Positions 60,119-64,000 of a DNA stretch of 64,000 nucleotides are shown here, in pieces; position 1 is the stretch's first letter; each line of letters begins with the position of its first letter. The stretch is taken from assembly GCF_020520425.1 (NCBI RefSeq), contig NC_079491.1, positions 37,045,027 to 37,109,026 on the forward strand, given 5' to 3'. The notes beneath the pieces are model-generated. The model had not been told where the DNA came from, made no database searches, and saw only the letters and a list, made by a program, of their open reading frames with translations. The DNA comes from Spinacia oleracea. Taxonomy: Eukaryota > Streptophyta > Magnoliopsida > Caryophyllales > Amaranthaceae. The position numbers and the translations under genes are program-made.

Positions 60119-60678
60119 ACTATGAACGGTAAGACTTATCGTTCGGTTCTTTGCTATCGATTGGGTATTCCGTTGTTCTCTGATTCGACGCCGTGTTCTG
60201 CTTGCTCTCGGGTTTTCGACAGGGACATTTATGGGGATCATGCCGTGTCTTGTGCTGGGATTGTGGGTATCAAACATCGACATAATGTTGTTCGTGATAC
60301 CCTTTTGGATATTTGCCCCCAGACTCATGAAGAAATTGGCAGACATATATTTCACGAAGTTTACTGCTGATGCGGAATCCGCCTACTCCTTATCTTCACA
60401 TCTTGTTGCCCTATGGAAATCACAGCAGGGGGATCACTACTCAGCTTGGTTGCGAGCAGTCCCCATCTCGGGGTTAGGCCAGACTATGAACGGTAAGACT
60501 TATCGTTCGTTTCTTTGCTATCGATTGGGTATTCCGTTGTTCTCTGATTTGACGCCGTGTTCTGCTTGCTCTCGGGTTTTCGACGGGGACATTTATGGGG
60601 ATCATGCCGTGTCTTGTGCTGGGATTGTGGGTATCAAACATCGACATAATGTTGTTCGTGATACCCTTTTGGATATTT
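59951..60678 (+). repeat. 364-bp tandem duplication within the RT element
   Basis: GCCCCCAGACTCATGAAG starts copy 1 at 59951 and copy 2 at 60315. The copies differ at about eight positions (near 2%). As 364 is not a multiple of three, copy 2 is out of frame with copy 1. The junction shares TGC, a microhomology. Confidence 0.95.
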
Positions 60679-61130
60679 GCTATCGGTCGGGGATTTCTGC
60701 TCGCAAGGAGGTTGATGTTGGGCTGACTAGTGAGAGTGATGGAGCTCTTCGTCCTGCAGATATATTGCTTTACTCATGGGATGGCGGTCTAGATGTGTGT
60801 GTTGACTTGACTGGGTCTTCCCCTATGACGCAATCTGGGTTGTCAGGCTTCATTCCAGGTCGGGTTGTGGCGGTTGCAACGCAGCGGAAGCAGGATAAGT
60901 ATGCGGCACGTTGTAGGGCTTTGGGTTACGGTTTCTTTCCTTTTCCCTTCTCTTCTTTTGGGGAATTAGAGAAAGGGGTTGTTTCTTTGCTGAAGCGGGT
61001 CCAGACGTACTCCAGGGCTCAAGACATTGGGGCACGGGCAGCTGCCCACATTTTCAGCAGGATCGGGTTCGCCATAGCTAGAGGAGTGGGGGCCCAGATT
61101 GTATCTCGGCTCCCCTCCAACTTCTTGTAG
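60315..61130 (+). pseudogene. C-terminal part of the RT element: CCHC knuckle and PD-(D/E)xK nuclease
   Basis: In the original frame copy 2 of the duplication runs on to a TAG at 61128-61130. Features: CSACSRVFDGDIYGDHAVSC (60558-60617), a C-x2-C-x11-H-x3-C knuckle; RPAD at 60750-60761; DVCVD at about 60792-60806; and RKQDKY at about 60888-60905. RPAD..DxD..KxxKY matches the restriction-like endonuclease of R2-type elements, which nicks target DNA for primed reverse transcription. The end is GVGAQIVSRLPSNFL. An open frame starting at 60231 is only an artefact of the duplication. Without the duplication and the nonsense change the reading frame would be continuous with the RT. Confidence 0.85.
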
Positions 61131-61181
61131 TTCACTTGATCTTTGTAGCTTGTTAAGCTTGTAACGTTTTAGTGTTTTCCC

Positions 61182-61250
<69 letters not shown>
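61182..61250. repeat. (AAT)n microsatellite, right of the non-LTR element
   Basis: About 69 bp (23 units) of AAT immediately after the short 3' UTR, continuing as imperfect AATAATAAAA to about 61280. It could be the element's own 3' tail, the target site, or both. Confidence 0.97.
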
Positions 61251-61253
<3 letters not shown>

Positions 61254-61581
61254 TAATAAAAAATTAAATAATAATAATATGATAAGCTAAAAAAAACTTA
61301 TATTTTTAAACTAATTGGCAATTTTGAGTTGCTCTTCGGTTCGGATCGGTTTCAGATCTTCGGTTCGGATCAGTTCGGGTTGATTTAAAATTTACGGTTA
61401 TTTTCGATTTCGGGTGAATATCGGGTTCGAGTCCTTCGGGTATCGTGTCATTTCAGGTCAAATCACTTTCGGGTCAATTTCGGTTTCGGGTCGGGTCTAT
61501 TCGATTTTCGGGTTAATTTCGTGTTACACATCAGATCATTCGGGTCGATTTTTCGGGTGCGGGTCAGTTTTACCAGGTCTA

Positions 61582-61716
61582 CTTGCCCCCATGATTTTGC
61601 AAACGATTTTCCATATATAAGGTAGGTTAGTTTGTTTTCAGTGTGAGATGGAAAGTTTCCCTATTGACGGAAGTTCGATGCAAGTTACTCTATTGGCGGA
61701 CACAAATTCTTATTTA
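61582..61716. other. Flank of the hAT-type element
   Basis: Begins with the right CTTGCCCC duplication (61582-61589). It continues the interrupted older sequence from 48992; no gene. Confidence 0.6.
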
Positions 61717-61999
61717 CAAGGGTTGTACAATAAATATTGTACACCGGAGTAAAAGTTAACCCAAAATGCTTAAAAGTTAAGCTTATATATGTAAAAGTTA
61801 TCTATTTTTTTAGTGATAAATTTTTTTCATTTTAATGAAACTTATTTGTTCAAAATCACTAATAAGGTATAAAATTAATCATTTAACCTTTTAAATTGTT
61901 TATCTATCAACGTTTATAAAAGTTAATCAAAACTAGGTTAAAGTTATAAAAAAATGGGTAAAAATTATCTTGGTGTACAATAAATTTATTGTACATCTT
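61717..61999. mobile_element. Fold-back MITE
   Basis: Starts near TTGTACAATAAATATTGTAC and ends near GTACAATAAATTTATTGTAC. The terminal motifs are each palindromic and are inverted copies of each other (TGTACACC against GGTGTACA), with weaker inner symmetry (GTTAACC/GGTTAAAG). The target duplication is not resolved. No coding content. Confidence 0.55.
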
Positions 62000-62885
62000 G
62001 TGCGCACAAGACCTTTTGATTGACGGAACGTCCAGGAAGTTGGTCGCGTGTTGCAATTCTTTTTTAATTCCTCCACTATTTATTAATCCGGTAATCCGGT
62101 TGCCTCTTAAAGTCCTAAATTTAGCAACAAGATATACTTCACATTAAGATTTTTTTAAAATAAAAGTTTATGCTCGTCTATTGACATTGTACTGCCCCCA
62201 ATCTAAAATTTCTAGTTCAACGGTGTAACCCATCAGCAAAAACAATGAAAAGTCATGAAACATGGTAATAGCGAAGTTAAAAATGCAGTTAAAACTTGAA
62301 ACAATTAGGGAATTGAATGATGATGCCCGTTTCTGGACGGTGACCTATGGTGCTAACCAAGGGGCAATAGAGTGGTTAGATGGATCGCGTTTTCTGTCAA
62401 AAAAAACAGGAGGTTATAAACAAGTACAAACATTCATTATTTTAATGATTATAAGATGCCCATAATCTACTGATTTCGGATTCGCCATCGCGGCATATTA
62501 AGATTAACTAGTTTGTGGTTCGGACGTTGCTCCGGGTTTTACTTTTAGTGGGTTACTTATTTTAAATATGTGCGTATGTGGTGCTATTATCTGATTTCCA
62601 TGCAAGATCAGTGGCCGATCAACAAACTTCCTTCCCATATCCGAAAATCAAAACAAAGTCGAGTTCTCTTCTTCATGATTAGTTGATTATTATACTCCTG
62701 TCAATGTTTCCCTCTTCCACACTCATAATTACACTCCATTACCCTAAGTTTTTTTTATTTTTCAAGCTTAAGTTGAGAAGAGAAGAATTGTACATTTATA
62801 AGTTAAGTTATTAATTTCCTTTGTTCTTTTTCCCTTTAATTCAATATTATTCATTTTAAAAAGGTTGTATTTATTATTTAAATAG
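62000..62885. other. No gene recognised
   Basis: AT-rich DNA. The 67-residue open frame at 62262-62465 has no motif I know. Confidence 0.4.
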
Positions 62886-62899
62886 AAAATTTTAACATC

Positions 62900-62980
62900 A
62901 TTGTGGCTAGCTAAGATGGTAAGAATGGTAACTTTTAATTCAAGAGGTCTAGTGTTCAATCCTTGCTAGTTCTTATAAAC
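62900..62980 (+). mobile_element. tRNA-derived SINE head (possible)
   Basis: A-box-like TAGCTAAGATGG (about 62907) and B-box-like GTGTTCAATCC (about 62951) about 40 bp apart, the arrangement of a polymerase III promoter in plant SINEs. There is no intact tRNA cloverleaf. Confidence 0.5.
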
Positions 62981-63557
62981 GCCTTTTAATATATTAGTAT
63001 AGATTACTACTCCTGCCATTGCAGAAAGCCGTATTATATCGCATTATCACATGGACTTGAGTGTCTATAAATTCGAATTAAAATGCAAGGAATTACTCTT
63101 TACTTCTTTAGTTAATTAACAAGTTTGTTACGTAATCAACAAAAAGCACATAAAGGATATACTCTTGTAACAAAAAGAGTTCCAACAGAATATATATAAG
63201 TATGCTTTTAAGTATAATGACTTTTTTGACATAGTGAACAGAAAATCTGTTCAATGCATGGAAACCAGCAAAAAAAAAACGACATATGCTGATGAAAAGG
63301 GCTTTTAACTGGTAGGTAGAATTTAAAATTTGGAAAGGAATTTTTAGAAATATTCTTTTTTCAAAAGACTAATTAGATTTTGGGCTCGGACGATGCCCCG
63401 AAGGTAAAGTCATCACTTGAATAATTGTAACTATGCCTATTTTTCTGTAAAAAAAATAAAAACAAATCATAATTAACTCTTATTTTTATTAAAATCATTT
63501 TTCTTTCTTTACTATCACTTTATTATATATTGTTTGCAAAATATAACACGTAAATTT

Positions 63558-63640
63558 ACATAGCCAAGCGGATAAGTCATTAGTGGTTCCAATCACCAAG
63601 TCATGGGTTCGAAACTTGTATTTGTAATTTTTGAATAATA
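63558..63640 (+). mobile_element. tRNA-derived SINE head
   Basis: ATAGCCAAGCGGATAAG (A box) and TGGGTTCGAAACTTG (B box) about 45 bp apart, followed by T-rich DNA. The A-box half resembles Leu/Ser-type tRNAs, but the acceptor stem does not close. It is a SINE or tRNA pseudogene rather than a tRNA gene. Confidence 0.6.
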
Positions 63641-63736
63641 TTGGATGACACGTAATGACATGTGTCAAATTAAAAGAGGAGGGCGCGAGGTGGCATTGTA
63701 TACTTTCTTACAAACGCCGATACTGACTAACATATA

Positions 63737-63871
63737 CTCCATCCGTTCTTATTTACTTGACACAATTGAGTTTTGACACTATTCACACAAGTTCGTAAGA
63801 AGGGTAAAGTAGTAAATTTTCATGTCCAAAGATAAAAAGAAAGTGTAAAGACCATTATGAAACGGAGGTAG
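63737..63871. mobile_element. Short Stowaway MITE
   Basis: 135 bp bounded by CTCCATCCGTTCTTATTTA and GAAACGGAGGTAG, flanked by TA (63735-63736 and 63872-63873). The inner parts resemble the consensus CTCCCTCCGTCCC family. Confidence 0.8.
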
Positions 63872-64000
63872 TAATTCATTTATCACCAATTAATTTTATG
63901 ATAGAATTGAAGCCGTCAGACTTACATGTAGTCAATCTCTTTTCTTACACGCACTTGTTTTTGCCCTATGATTTTATCATTTTTAAATGTTACTTTTCTG

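Larger units (their letters stand above)
56835..61181 (+). mobile_element. Non-LTR retroelement with restriction-like endonuclease, between two (AAT)n arrays
   Basis: About 4.35 kb: a G/T-rich 5' UTR (56835-57574), one long reading frame (57575-61130, interrupted), a 3' UTR of about 50 bp, then an AAT array. No LTRs or terminal inverted repeats are visible, and the direct microsatellite flanks fit insertion into, or tailing with, AAT. TAATTAGCACG occurs at the 5' junction (56831) and again 50 bp on (56881), a possible trace of 5' end joining. RT plus C-terminal CCHC and PD-(D/E)xK nuclease is the arrangement of R2/R4/NeSL/HERO-type LINEs rather than plant L1 or RTE elements, which use APE nucleases. 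Confidence 0.8.
49001..61581. mobile_element. hAT-type DNA transposon, 12.6 kb, with nested insertions
   Basis: The left end TAGACCTGGCAAACGGG and right end (reverse complement TAGACCTGGTAAAACTG) form imperfect terminal inverted repeats, flanked by a perfect 8-bp duplication CTTGCCCC, the hAT signature length. Both subterminal regions (49010-49290 and 61330-61575) are rich in GGGTCGG/GGATCGG and TTCGGTTCGG motifs. A decayed hAT transposase lies inside. Nested: Stowaway, MULE-type MITE, Helitron, Tourist-type MITE and the non-LTR retroelement. Subtracting those leaves about 6.6 kb. Confidence 0.8.

Noticed and set aside
63558..63640. Functional tRNA gene
   Set aside because: A and B boxes are present, but acceptor and anticodon arms do not pair into a cloverleaf. 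A SINE head is a better fit.

Overview
This is eukaryotic nuclear DNA from a flowering plant, almost certainly a eudicot. The evidence is long AT-rich stretches, plant Ty3/gypsy, Ty1/copia, hAT, Helitron, Stowaway and Tourist-type elements, GT-AG introns, and fragments of plant host genes (a YTH-domain m6A reader, aspartyl-tRNA synthetase, a PPR protein). An Amaranthaceae-type genome is a weak impression only. I see no intact host gene. Nearly everything is nested transposable elements, so most open frames are incidental.

1-39026 is one nested stack of LTR retrotransposons. Three copies (called E1, E2 and E3 here) belong to one non-autonomous family on the + strand. It has LTRs of about 1.46-1.49 kb (TGTAGACACC...CCCTCACA), a primer-binding site TGGCGACTCC(A/G)CTGG, a purine tract AAAGTGGGGGCTAAC, and 7-8 kb of non-coding internal DNA, resembling Tat/Ogre-lineage leaders. 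E1 runs off the left edge and ends at its 3' LTR (37658-39026). E2 (8171-37032) sits inside E1 with a perfect 5-bp target duplication (GCGGG). E3 (11371-31729) sits inside E2 with a truncated 5' LTR. E4 (17496-27826) is a minus-strand Tekay/Del-like chromovirus inside E3, with a perfect CCTGA duplication and two nearly identical 2704-bp LTRs but a wrecked, deleted coding region. A solo LTR of a related family (2262-5080) sits in E1. The E family carries two kinds of palindromic module, one with covarying stems, and E3 carries an antisense YTH-gene fragment.

39027-48960 is a patchwork. It holds a CACTA-like terminus, a 14-copy minisatellite of about 130 bp, an LTR-like leader, the 3' end of a copia pol with its 3' LTR, an aspartyl-tRNA synthetase exon relic, and a Helitron 3' terminus.

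49001-61581 appears to be one 12.6-kb hAT-type element with an 8-bp target duplication (CTTGCCCC). It holds a decayed, intron-bearing hAT transposase and a PPR-like fragment. Stowaway, MULE-type and Tourist-type MITEs, a 644-bp Helitron, and a 4.3-kb non-LTR retroelement have inserted into it. The last encodes an N-terminal zinc finger, a reverse transcriptase, a CCHC knuckle and a restriction-like (PD-(D/E)xK) endonuclease, and lies between two (AAT)n arrays. It is the most interesting protein-coding object here, though broken by a nonsense codon and a 364-bp tandem duplication.

61582-64000 is AT-rich with a fold-back MITE, two tRNA-like SINE heads and a second Stowaway. All comparisons between copies were made by eye.
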